A DNA stretch of 64,000 bases from Pseudomonas sp. BN102 (lineage in GTDB: Bacteria; Pseudomonadota; Gammaproteobacteria; Pseudomonadales; Pseudomonadaceae). The notes under the pieces are model-generated. The model was not told where the DNA came from. It searched no databases and was given only the letters and a program-made list of their open reading frames with translations. Each line of letters starts with the position of its first letter. Within the stretch, counting starts at the first letter, position 1. Positions 8,533 through 15,837 of the stretch are shown piece after piece. The translations under genes were made by a program, and so were the position numbers. Location of the stretch: contig NZ_SSON01000059.1 in assembly GCF_029871245.1 (NCBI RefSeq), forward strand, positions 59,176-123,175, in the 5' to 3' direction.

Positions 8533-9411
8533 TCAGGCCCGCTTCTGCATCCAGGCGGCCGCCAGGCCACTGAGGCAGATGATGGCGATACCCACGAGCG
8601 TGGTCGCATCCGGGGTGTGGGAGAACAGGAGGAAGCCGAGCAACCCGGCGAAGACGATCTGGCAGTAGCCGAATGGCGCCAGCAGGGCCGGAGCGGCCAG
8701 ACGGAAGGCCTGGGTGAGGAACAGGTGGGCGGCCATGCCGGCGCCGCCGAGGGCCAGCATCAGCAGGCCATGGCCCAGGCTCGGCAGCTTCCAGAAGAAC
8801 GGCACCAGGGCGCTCATCACCAGGGTGTTGCACAGGCCGGCGAAGAAGTTGCTGGTGGTGGGGCTGTCGTATGCGGCCAGCTTGCGGGTGAGCAACTGAT
8901 AGAAGCAGAAGCCCAGCGCCGAACCGAACGGAAGCAGGATGGCCGGGGTGAACAGCGCGCCGCCAGGATGGACGACGACCAGCACGCCGACGAACCCCAG
9001 GACCACTGCGGCCCATTGGCCAAGACTGACCTGTTCCTTCAGCAAGGGTGCCGACAGTGCAGTCACCAGCACCGGGGCGAGGAAGTTGACCGCCGTGGCC
9101 TCCGCCAGCGGGATGTGCTGCAGGCCGGCAGTGAACAGCAGGCTGGTACTGAGCAGGCTCAGCGCCCGCAGCACCTGCAGCAGCGGCCGGCGGGTGCGCA
9201 GAACGCGAAAGCCCGCCTGGGGCACGAAGATCGCGGTCATCAGCAGCGTGTGCACCAGGTAGCGCGCCCAGATCACCATGATCACCGGATACAGGCCGCC
9301 AAGGTATTTGGACAGGGCGTCATGCCCGGCGAAGAGGAAGGTGGCCAGGACCACCAGCAGGATGCCCCGCAGCGGTTGGTTGGCTCCGGATAGCGGGGTA
9401 CTGAGGCTCAT
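8533..9411 (-). CDS. EamA/DMT family transporter
   Basis: A 292-residue inner-membrane protein with about ten hydrophobic helices in two EamA repeats (about residues 14-145 and 155-285). The end of the first repeat has EATAVNFLAPVLVTALSAP and LLKEQ, typical of drug/metabolite transporters, which mostly export small metabolites. The ATG at 9411 has GAGAAG upstream. It is the second gene after the TIM-barrel gene (48-base gap, own ribosome site), so the pair is probably one transcript. A role in exporting or importing an intermediate of that pathway is inferred. Substrate unknown. Confidence 0.88.
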   Translation of the reverse strand: MSLSTPLSGANQPLRGILLVVLATFLFAGHDALSKYLGGLYPVIMVIWARYLVHTLLMTAIFVPQAGFRVLRTRRPLLQVLRALSLLSTSLLFTAGLQHIPLAEATAVNFLAPVLVTALSAPLLKEQVSLGQWAAVVLGFVGVLVVVHPGGALFTPAILLPFGSALGFCFYQLLTRKLAAYDSPTTSNFFAGLCNTLVMSALVPFFWKLPSLGHGLLMLALGGAGMAAHLFLTQAFRLAAPALLAPFGYCQIVFAGLLGFLLFSHTPDATTLVGIAIICLSGLAAAWMQKRA

Positions 9412-9459
9412 CGGCTTCTCGAAAAAAACGCGGCCCAGCCGGCCGCGCAAGGGTGAATC

Positions 9460-10275
9460 TCAGAGTTGGCCGAGCAAGACCCGGGCCTTGTCCATTGCCA
9501 TCCGGGCGCGGTCGAGGGCGCTGACGCCCTGCTCCATCAACTGGCGTGTGGGGATTTCCAGGCTCAGCGGGATGTCCGCCGGCAAGGTGCGCAGCAGGCC
9601 GAGAAGATCGCTGTCGCCATCGCCGGGGAAGCGCCGCTCGTTGCGTGCCTGGCGGAGGATTTCATCCATGTCGTCCGGGCGCGGCCCAGCCACATCGCAG
9701 AGCTGGGCGTAGCGCAGGCGCGCCGGGGCCACCGCCGCCAGGTCTTCCAGGCGCGAGGCCGAACGATTGAAGTGAAAGGCATCCACCAGCACGCCCCCGT
9801 TGGCGCGGCGGGCATTTTCGACGATGCGTACCGCCTGGGTCAGGTCGCGGGCGTCGGTCCAGGGCATGAACTCCAGGCTGGGATGCATGCCGTACTGGCC
9901 GGCCAGGTCGCAGAAGGCGGCGAAGTTATCGGTCAGGCGCGTCTCGTCACCATCGTTGCCGGCCACCAGCACGTCCGTGGCGCCGAACTCGGCTCCGGCC
10001 GCCAGTACGGCCTCGAAGTCCGCCACGCGGGTTTCCGGCTTCAGTCGCAGTATCTCGATGTCCATCACGCGCACACCGGTATCCCTCAGGCGCTCCAGGG
10101 TCTGGCGCCGCAACCCGGCGTCGGCTACCAGCGGGAAGTGGTACTCCTCGGGCGTGGCCGGCACCAGGCGCAGGCCCACATGGCTGTAGCCGGTGCGAGC
10201 GGCCACTTCCACCATGTCTGGCGGGGAGAGTTCGAGTACGGTCAGGGCGGCGAGGGAAAAGATGCGGTCAGTCAT
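9460..10275 (-). CDS. QuiC-like TIM-barrel dehydratase/isomerase, stand-alone
   Basis: A 271-residue sugar-phosphate-isomerase/AP-endonuclease-2 type barrel. Its proposed metal ligands Glu135, Asp165, Gln191 and Glu240 (in HPSLEFMPW, VLVDAFHF, YAQLCDV, LSLEIPT) fall on almost the same numbers as in QuiC, and the active-site His168 and an FPGDGDSDL segment (QuiC: FPGQGEFDL) are kept. It therefore looks like the catalytic half of QuiC without the HPPD-like half. A 3-dehydroshikimate dehydratase or an enzyme on a related hydroxy-keto acid is the likeliest function. I chose ATG 10275 (GAGAAG upstream) over 10299. A predicted IclR operator lies at 10318-10332. EamA follows in the same operon. Confidence 0.85.
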   Translation of the reverse strand: MTDRIFSLAALTVLELSPPDMVEVAARTGYSHVGLRLVPATPEEYHFPLVADAGLRRQTLERLRDTGVRVMDIEILRLKPETRVADFEAVLAAGAEFGATDVLVAGNDGDETRLTDNFAAFCDLAGQYGMHPSLEFMPWTDARDLTQAVRIVENARRANGGVLVDAFHFNRSASRLEDLAAVAPARLRYAQLCDVAGPRPDDMDEILRQARNERRFPGDGDSDLLGLLRTLPADIPLSLEIPTRQLMEQGVSALDRARMAMDKARVLLGQL

Positions 10276-10317
10276 GTTCTTCTCGGAATCCAGTTCCATA
10301 ATTGGAATTGCGATATT

Positions 10318-10332
10318 TAGAACCTGGTTCCA
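10318..10332. promoter_or_regulatory. predicted IclR operator before the TIM-barrel gene
   Basis: On the minus strand this reads TGGAACCAGGTTCTA, 13 of 15 identical to TGGAACCACGTTCCA at 13254-13268 before the third FAD dehydrogenase. It sits 43 bases upstream of the start codon, fitting repression or activation at the promoter. The divergent half-site TGGAAC at 11348 lies before the IclR gene itself. Confidence 0.6.
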
Positions 10333-10409
10333 GTTTATCGCAAGAAGAAAATGATCAAGGGGCGATCACGCGCCCTGTGGTGAGGATTTGCAGGAAAACG
10401 ACGTATTTC

Positions 10410-10499
10410 GTGGTGGCGATATCAACCGCTAAGCAGGCCACAGGCCTGCCGATCGCCAGGGGCAGCTGCGCTGCCCATAGCGAATGAATTCGCCCCCAC
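10410..10499. repeat. composite palindromic element, copy 2
   Basis: Left arm diverged (GTGGTGGCGATATCAACCGC), then GCAGGCCACAGGCCTGC, GGGCAGCTGCGCTGCCC and the intact right arm GCGAATGAATTCGCCCCCAC. Order A then B. Between the IclR gene and the TIM-barrel gene. Confidence 0.9.
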
Positions 10500-10513
10500 A
10501 AACAGACGGACTC

Positions 10514-11287
10514 TCAGAAGAACTCGGAAGCCTGGCTCGCCGCCGAAAGCTCGGCTGCGGCCTCCAGCAGGTGCGGCGCCACGTCATGCAGGCGCGCTTC
10601 CGGCAGGCGCGCGCTGGGGCCAGCGACGCTGAGCACGCCAATGGTCTTGCCACTGCGCGGGTCGCGGACCACGGCGGCCAGGGCCGACGTGCCAACCGCC
10701 GAACTCTCGACTACCCAGGCATAGCCATGCTCGCGGGCCAGGCGCAGGCGCTCCAGCAGTTCGATATTGGAACGCGGTGCGTTGGGACCGAAGTCGGCCG
10801 GGTCGGCCACGCCCTGACGCTCCACCAGCACCAGGGCTTCCGCATCGCTCAGGCTGGCCAGCCAGGCGTGGCCGGACGCCGTGTAGAACAGCGGCGCATC
10901 GCGGCCCATATCGGGGTCATAACGCAGGCCGGAGCGCGCGCCCTGGGATTTGACTATCCAGGTCAGGCGGTCGCCGTCGATCACCCCCAGGCGCACCAGT
11001 TCGCCGGTCTCCTGGGCCAGGCGGTCGAGGATCGGCTGGACGATGTCCGCGCCGCTGCTGGCGAGGTAGCGGAAGGCCATGGCCACCAGCCTAGTGGACA
11101 GCTGGTAACGGCTGTTCTCCTCGTTCTGCCGCACGTAACCGAGGCGGATCAGTTCAGCGAGCATGCGGTGGGTGGCGCTCTTGGGGATATCCAGCTCATC
11201 CGCCAGGCTCTGCATGGGCAGCCCGCGGGGGTCGCTGGTGAGGCGTTCGAGAAGGTTGAAGGCGCGTTCGATCTGGCTACCGGCCAT
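10514..11287 (-). CDS. IclR family transcriptional regulator
   Basis: A 257-residue IclR protein: winged helix-turn-helix at about residues 5-65 (SQIERAFNLLERL, QSLADELDIPKSATHRML) and a C-terminal effector domain with GRDAPLFYTASGHAWLA and IGVLSVAGPSARL. It is distinct from PcaR at 32420. Start taken at ATG 11287; a TTG at 11329 is less likely. It lies directly upstream of the TIM-barrel/EamA pair and divergent from the small ORF and OprD gene. A 15-bp palindrome shared by the TIM-barrel and FAD-dehydrogenase-3 promoters is the best candidate for its operator. The inducer is unknown; a cyclic acid entering the pathway is my inference. Confidence 0.93.
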   Translation of the reverse strand: MAGSQIERAFNLLERLTSDPRGLPMQSLADELDIPKSATHRMLAELIRLGYVRQNEENSRYQLSTRLVAMAFRYLASSGADIVQPILDRLAQETGELVRLGVIDGDRLTWIVKSQGARSGLRYDPDMGRDAPLFYTASGHAWLASLSDAEALVLVERQGVADPADFGPNAPRSNIELLERLRLAREHGYAWVVESSAVGTSALAAVVRDPRSGKTIGVLSVAGPSARLPEARLHDVAPHLLEAAAELSAASQASEFF

Positions 11288-11409
11288 GGGCAATGATCCT
11301 GAGGAGTGTTCGCCGATTCTAGAAGACAAGCACTCCCCTTAGAAACCTGGAACTCCAGCAGCCTGTTTAGCCGGCTCAGTCACGAAAATGTACGGAATAG
11401 TTAGTTGTT

Positions 11410-11424
11410 GTTCGATTATCGAAC
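11410..11424. promoter_or_regulatory. predicted PcaR box before the small ORF and OprD gene
   Basis: GTTCGATTATCGAAC, a perfect palindrome around the central T, matches the PcaR consensus. The preceding bases (TGTACG, AGTTAGTT) also match those before the box at 6428. Unlike the other sites, no good second box is found 4 bases away. Confidence 0.55.
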
Positions 11425-11562
11425 AGAAGCGCTCTGGATGAATTGAACACCGCGGCGGCAGCTTTCACTATCGGTCCCAGGTTCGAAGCGTTGCCGCAAC
11501 CAGCCTGCGACCCCAGCAACGCTTCGCGCCTTTCGCCATAAATACAAGAAAGGTCCATAGCG

Positions 11563-11733
11563 ATGCTTCAGCCCCAACCATCCCATGCCTCGCCACCCGC
11601 CTCCGGGTATGCCTTCGACCGCTGCTCGCCGTTCGCCTCCATCGGACTGGTCCAACTGGCCAGCGACGAGTTCCTCTGCGACCGCCTGCAACGCAGCCTG
11701 CAGCGCCTGAGCGCCTTGCGCAAAGCCCGCTAG
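11563..11733 (+). CDS. small protein of unknown function (56 aa)
   Basis: Too short for standard calls. It has ATG with AAGAAAGG about 8 bases upstream. The C-terminal half (LVQLASDEFLCDRLQRSL and on to LSALRKAR) would form an amphipathic helix with basic end; the N-terminal third is Pro/Ser rich. Two Cys are present. It lies between a PcaR-type box (11410) and the OprD porin (11829), 95 bases before the latter, with no other promoter evident. It could be a co-expressed small protein or a leader peptide. I do not recognise the family. Confidence 0.5.
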   Translation: MLQPQPSHASPPASGYAFDRCSPFASIGLVQLASDEFLCDRLQRSLQRLSALRKAR

Positions 11734-11828
11734 CGCCGCCGAAATCCCGACCGACCCACATTCGCGCAAAACGCCGCGAAGGGCCTTGTGCGCACCTGAA
11801 AACAACAATCACAGAGGCAAGATCGAGC

Positions 11829-13103
11829 ATGAAATCCACCAGCAGCAGCCAGGCACTCCGCTATGCCCCCAGCCTCCTCGCCGCCGCAGTCGCGCTGGGC
11901 ACCATGCCCGCCCAGGCTACCGAGGAGGCCGGTTTCGTCGAAGACGCCACGGCGACCCTGAATCTGCGCAACTTCTATATCAATCGCAATTTCGTAGGCG
12001 ACTCCGCTACCCAGGGCAAGGCCGAGGAATGGACCCAAAGCTTCATCCTCGACGCCCGCTCCGGATTCACCCAAGGCACGGTGGGTTTAGGCGTCGACAT
12101 GCTCGGCCTGCTTTCGGTCAAGCTCGATGGCGGCCGTGGCACCAAGGGCACGCAGCTGTTGCCGGTGCATGACGACGGCCGCCCCGCCGACGACTTCGGC
12201 CGACTGGCTGTGGCCGGCAAGATGCGCATCTCCAACACCGAGCTGAAGGTGGGCGAATGGATGCCGGTACTTCCGATCCTGCGCGCCGACGACGGCCGCT
12301 CCCTGCCGCAGACCTTCCAGGGCGGTCAGGTCACCTCCAAGGAAATCGACGGCCTGACCCTCTACGGCGGCCAGTTTCGCGGCAACAGCCCACGCAATGA
12401 CGCGAGCATGGAAGACATGTTCATGAACGGCCGAGCCGCCTTCACTTCCGATCGTTTCAATTTCGTCGGTGGCGAGTACAGCTTCAATGACGACCGCACC
12501 CTGGTGGGCCTGTGGAACGCCCAGCTGAAGGACATCTACGAGCAGCAGTTCGTCCAACTGGTGCACAGCCAGCCGATCGGCGACTGGACGCTGGGCGCCA
12601 CCCTCGGCTACTTCACCGGCAAGGAAGATGGCAGTGCCCAGGCCGGCGACCTGGACAACGACACCTGGTCCGGCCTGTTCTCCGCCAGGTACGGCGCCAA
12701 CACCTTCTATGTCGGCCTGCAGAAAGTCAGTGGCGACGATGCCTGGATGCGGGTCAATGGCACCAGCGGCGGCACCCTGGCCAACGACAGCTACAACTCC
12801 AGCTACGACAACGCCGGCGAGCGCTCCTGGCAGCTGCGCCACGACTACAACTTCGCCGCCCTGGGCGTGCCCGGCCTGACGCTGATGAACCGCTATATCA
12901 GTGGCGACAATGCGCATGTCGGGACGGTCACTGATGGCGAGGAATGGGGCCGCGAAAGCGAACTGGCCTACGTGGTGCAGTCCGGCGCCTTCAAGGCTCT
13001 CAGCTTCAAGTGGCGCAACTCCAGCATGCGCCGCGACTGGGGTAGCAACACCAGTTTCGACGAGAACCGGCTGATCATCTCCTACCCGCTCTCGTTGCTC
13101 TGA
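11829..13103 (+). CDS. OprD family outer-membrane porin
   Basis: A 424-residue outer-membrane channel for small organic acids. The N-terminus has a signal peptide (LLAAAVALGTMPAQA, cut after residue 30). The mature part begins GFVEDATATLNLRNFYINR, the usual OprD start, and contains KAEEWTQSFILDARSGFTQG and the strand-rich end ENRLIISYPLSLL. OprD-type porins of the Opd group take up aromatic and related carboxylates. The gene follows a small ORF and a PcaR-type box, and precedes the third FAD dehydrogenase, so it probably admits that pathway's substrate. Substrate not determined. A strong intrinsic terminator follows. Confidence 0.92.
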   Translation: MKSTSSSQALRYAPSLLAAAVALGTMPAQATEEAGFVEDATATLNLRNFYINRNFVGDSATQGKAEEWTQSFILDARSGFTQGTVGLGVDMLGLLSVKLDGGRGTKGTQLLPVHDDGRPADDFGRLAVAGKMRISNTELKVGEWMPVLPILRADDGRSLPQTFQGGQVTSKEIDGLTLYGGQFRGNSPRNDASMEDMFMNGRAAFTSDRFNFVGGEYSFNDDRTLVGLWNAQLKDIYEQQFVQLVHSQPIGDWTLGATLGYFTGKEDGSAQAGDLDNDTWSGLFSARYGANTFYVGLQKVSGDDAWMRVNGTSGGTLANDSYNSSYDNAGERSWQLRHDYNFAALGVPGLTLMNRYISGDNAHVGTVTDGEEWGRESELAYVVQSGAFKALSFKWRNSSMRRDWGSNTSFDENRLIISYPLSLL

Positions 13104-13133
13104 ACCTTTGGTAAGTGTGCTTTGACTATCTTG

Positions 13134-13157
13134 GCCCGCCTTCTGGCGGGCTTTTTT
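13134..13157 (+). terminator. intrinsic terminator after OprD
   Basis: GCCCGCC / GGCGGGC stem with loop TTCT followed by six T: a classical factor-independent terminator 30 bases past the porin stop. Confidence 0.9.
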
Positions 13158-13253
13158 ATTGTGCTGACCTCGACCCTACGAGAGATAGGTGTTCGCTAAT
13201 CGGCCATTAGCTGGGTTGTCGCCTTGGTCGATCAACAAGTCGACCATAGAATA

Positions 13254-13268
13254 TGGAACCACGTTCCA
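13254..13268. promoter_or_regulatory. predicted IclR operator before FAD dehydrogenase 3
   Basis: TGGAACCACGTTCCA: perfect 6-bp arms around CAC, 19 bases before the start codon, so probably at or after the transcription start, as expected for a repressor site. Near-identical to the site at 10318. Confidence 0.6.
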
Positions 13269-13287
13269 TTAATTAAGGAATTGCCCG

Positions 13288-14997
13288 ATGCCTGCCGAAA
13301 GTCCCACTCAACACAACCTCGATTGCGACCTGCTGGTCATAGGCTCAGGCGCGGCAGGCCTCGCCGCCGCGGTCACCGCCGCCCATCACGGGCAGCGGGT
13401 GGTGCTGGTGGAGAAGGATCCGGTATTCGGCGGCGCCACCGCATGGTCCGGCGGCTGGATGTGGGTGCCGCGCAATCCCCTGGCCCGCCGCGCCGGCATC
13501 GAAGAAGACATCGAACAGCCACGCACCTACCTGCGTCATGAGCTGGGTGAGCAGTACCGGCCGGAAATGGTGGATGCCTTCCTCGAAGCCTGTCCGGAAA
13601 TGGTCGGCTTCTTCGAGCAGCACACCGCGCTGCAGTTCGTCGACGGCAACGGCATCCCGGATATGCATGGCGACACGCCCGGCGCCGCCACCGGTGGTCA
13701 CCAGGTGATTGCCGCCCCCTATGACGCCCGCGAAGTCGGCGCCCTGCTGCCACGCTTGCGCAAGACAATGCGCGCAACCTCTTTCATGGGCATGCCGATC
13801 ATGGCTGGCTCCGACCTTGCTGCATTCCTCGGCATGACCCGCTCGCTTCGCGCCTTCATCCATGTCACCCGGCGCTTCACTGCCCACCTCTACCACTTGG
13901 CCCGTCATGGCCGTGCCATGCACCTGGTCAACGGCGTGGCGCTGGTCGCGCGCCTGGCCAAGTCCGCCGACGACCTGGGCGTGCGGCTGCTGGAGTCAGC
14001 GCCGGCGCGGCGGCTGATCATCGTCGACGGCCAGGTGCGCGGCGCGGTGGTGGAGCACAATGGAGCCGAACTGGCCATCCGCGCCAGCGCCGTGGTGCTC
14101 GCCGCTGGTGGCTTCCCCAATGACCCGGCACGGCGGCGGGCCATGTTCCCCCGCGATGCCAGCGGCCACGACAACCTCGCCCTGCCCCCGCTCGCCTGCG
14201 CCGGCGACGGCTTGCGTCTGGGAGAATCGGCGGGTGGCGTGGTGGCCGACGATCTCAAGTCCCCGGTGGCCTGGGCGCCGGTATCCAGGGTGCCCTACCC
14301 CGACGGCACGGTCGGCCACTTCCCGCACATCATCGACCGCGGCAAGCCGGGGATCATCGGCGTGCTCGCCAATGGTAGGCGCTTCGTCAACGAGGCCGGC
14401 GGTTATTACGACTATGTCGCCGCCATGCTCGAGACGGTGCCGGAGGGCGAAGAGCCCTGCTCCTGGCTGATTTGCGACCACCGCTTCCAGCGCCGCTACG
14501 GGCTGGGCTTTGCCCGCCCGGCGCCCGTGCCGCTCTGGCCGCAACTGCGTAATGGCTACCTCAAGCGTGGCAACAGCATCGAGCAGCTGGCCCGCGAATG
14601 CAGCATCGATCCGGTGGGCCTGGCCAGGACCGTTGCCGAGTTCAACCAGCATGCCCGCCAGGGCGAGGACCCGGCCTTCCGCCGGGGCAGCACGCCGTTC
14701 AACCGCAGGAACGGCGACGCGCTGCATACCGGCCCCAACCCCTGCGTGGCGCCAATCGAGCAGGGCCCCTTTTACGCGGTGAAAGTGCAGCCAGGCTGCT
14801 TCGGTACCTTCGCCGGCCTGCGTACCGACGGTAATGCGCGGGTACTCGACATCGCCGGCAAGCCCATCCCCGGCCTCTATGCAGCCGGCACGGATATGGC
14901 CAGCGTGCTGGGCGGGCACTACCCCTCCGGCGGGATCAACCTGGGGCCGGCGATGACCTTCGGCTATATCGCCGGGAAGCATGTGGCCGGGGTCTGA
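13288..14997 (+). CDS. KstD-like FAD-dependent dehydrogenase, paralog 3
   Basis: A 569-residue flavoprotein with the FAD motif VIGSGAAGLAAA near residue 17 and FGGATAWSGGWMW after it. NEAGGYYDY and HYPSGG (Tyr545, Gly549) match the ketone-activating residues of 3-ketosteroid delta1-dehydrogenase; TFGYIAG ends the FAD-binding domain. AAGGAA lies 9 bases before ATG. It stands alone, behind its own palindromic operator, whereas paralogs 1 and 2 share an operon. All three lack signal peptides. Known relatives also include desaturases that aromatise 4-oxocyclohexanecarboxylate to 4-hydroxybenzoate; given pobA in this window this is an attractive but unproven function. Confidence 0.87.
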   Translation: MPAESPTQHNLDCDLLVIGSGAAGLAAAVTAAHHGQRVVLVEKDPVFGGATAWSGGWMWVPRNPLARRAGIEEDIEQPRTYLRHELGEQYRPEMVDAFLEACPEMVGFFEQHTALQFVDGNGIPDMHGDTPGAATGGHQVIAAPYDAREVGALLPRLRKTMRATSFMGMPIMAGSDLAAFLGMTRSLRAFIHVTRRFTAHLYHLARHGRAMHLVNGVALVARLAKSADDLGVRLLESAPARRLIIVDGQVRGAVVEHNGAELAIRASAVVLAAGGFPNDPARRRAMFPRDASGHDNLALPPLACAGDGLRLGESAGGVVADDLKSPVAWAPVSRVPYPDGTVGHFPHIIDRGKPGIIGVLANGRRFVNEAGGYYDYVAAMLETVPEGEEPCSWLICDHRFQRRYGLGFARPAPVPLWPQLRNGYLKRGNSIEQLARECSIDPVGLARTVAEFNQHARQGEDPAFRRGSTPFNRRNGDALHTGPNPCVAPIEQGPFYAVKVQPGCFGTFAGLRTDGNARVLDIAGKPIPGLYAAGTDMASVLGGHYPSGGINLGPAMTFGYIAGKHVAGV

Positions 14998-15004
14998 TTG
15001 GCCC

Positions 15005-15046
15005 GGGGGCAGCTGCGCTGCCCTTGGCGAATGAATTCGCCCCTAC
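15005..15046. repeat. right half of the composite palindromic element
   Basis: GGGGGCAGCTGCGCTGCCC plus the right arm GCGAATGAATTCGCCCCTAC, immediately after the FAD dehydrogenase 3 stop. The left half is absent. Confidence 0.8.
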
Positions 15047-15094
15047 ACGGACAAGTACCCTGCATGTATCGCCGCCCGGAATCTCGCTTTTCTT

Positions 15095-15190
15095 GTGGGG
15101 GCGAATTCATTCGCTAAGCAGGCCGCAGGTCTGCCTTACACGTCCCAATGGGGCAGCTGTGCTGCCCTTGGCGAATGAATTCGCCCCCAC
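15095..15190. repeat. composite palindromic element, copy 3
   Basis: Both arms intact; hairpins GCAGGCCGCAGGTCTGC and GGGGCAGCTGTGCTGCCC, order A then B. One of three units packed into 15005-15372. Confidence 0.95.
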
Positions 15191-15223
15191 AGGGATAAGC
15201 ACCCTACAAGCTTCTCCCGAGCC

Positions 15224-15261
15224 AAAAAAACGCCGCCCGGATGCGTGGTCCGGGCGGCGTT
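15224..15261 (-). terminator. intrinsic terminator of the pca operon
   Basis: Perfect 13-bp inverted repeat (AACGCCGCCCGGA and its inverse) with a 7-base loop; read on the minus strand it ends in seven T. It lies about 110 bases past pcaC, between two copies of the composite repeat, and so ends the pcaIJFBDC transcript. Confidence 0.85.
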
Positions 15262-15276
15262 GTTGCTGGGCGCCTT

Positions 15277-15372
15277 GTAGGGGCGAATGCATTCGCCAAG
15301 GGCCGCCGCGCGGCCCCATTCGAGGTCGATGCGCAGGCCTTCGGCCTGCCTGGCGATTGAATTCGCCCCTAC
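15277..15372. repeat. composite palindromic element, copy 4, overlapping the pcaC stop
   Basis: Arms GTAGGGGCGAATGCATTCGC and GCGATTGAATTCGCCCCTAC; order B then A. The outermost CTA of its right arm is the TAG stop codon of pcaC. Confidence 0.9.
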
Positions 15373-15758
15373 AGGGATTCCACCCCCAACTCGTCCCACA
15401 CGGCCTCGGCCAGGTGGAAGGTGGCGTTGGCCGCCGGTATGCCGCAGTAGATGGCGCTCTGCATGATCACTTCCTTGATCTCGTCGCGGGTCACGCCATT
15501 GTTCTTCGCGGCGCGCAGGTGCAGCTTCAGTTCGCCCTCTCGGTTCATGCCGATGAGCATGGCGATGGTGATCAGGCTGCGGGTATGGCGCGGCAGGCCC
15601 GGGCGGGTCCAGATATCACCCCAGGCATGGCGAGTGATCATTTCCTGGAATTCTTCATTGAAGGGCGTCAGGTTCTGCAGGCTGCGGTCCACATGGGCGT
15701 CGCCCAATACTGCGCGGCGCACCTGCATGCCGGCTTCGTAGCGTTCTTTTTCGTCCAT
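15369..15758 (-). CDS. pcaC: 4-carboxymuconolactone decarboxylase
   Basis: Decarboxylates gamma-carboxymuconolactone to 3-oxoadipate enol-lactone in the protocatechuate branch. The 129-residue length and the stretches DAHVDRSLQNLTPFNEEFQ, HAWGDIWTRPGL and MQSAIYCGIPAANATFH are diagnostic of PcaC rather than of general AhpD-like proteins. GGAG lies before the ATG. Last gene of the pcaIJFBDC operon; separated from pcaD by 79 bases that hold a palindromic repeat. Its stop codon is supplied by the arm of another repeat, so the element's insertion end defines the gene's end. Confidence 0.96.
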   Translation of the reverse strand: MDEKERYEAGMQVRRAVLGDAHVDRSLQNLTPFNEEFQEMITRHAWGDIWTRPGLPRHTRSLITIAMLIGMNREGELKLHLRAAKNNGVTRDEIKEVIMQSAIYCGIPAANATFHLAEAVWDELGVESL

Positions 15759-15783
15759 CTTCGACTCCGAATCGGGATGTGCG

Positions 15784-15830
15784 GTGCGCGCAGCGCACCC
15801 TACGGCGATGTAGGGTGCGCCGTGCGCACC
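15784..15830. repeat. GTGCGC-type palindrome between pcaD and pcaC
   Basis: Arms GGTGCGCGCAGCGCACCCTAC and GTAGGGTGCGCCGTGCGCACC (imperfectly inverse) around GGCGAT. One of three similar units, all inside minus-strand operons. Confidence 0.85.
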
Positions 15831-15837
15831 AGCGGGG

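Noticed and set aside
10297..10310. TTCCATAATTGGAA palindrome before the TIM-barrel gene as a separate operator
   Set aside because: It overlaps the region between the chosen start and the IclR-type site, has no second occurrence in the window, and could be chance.
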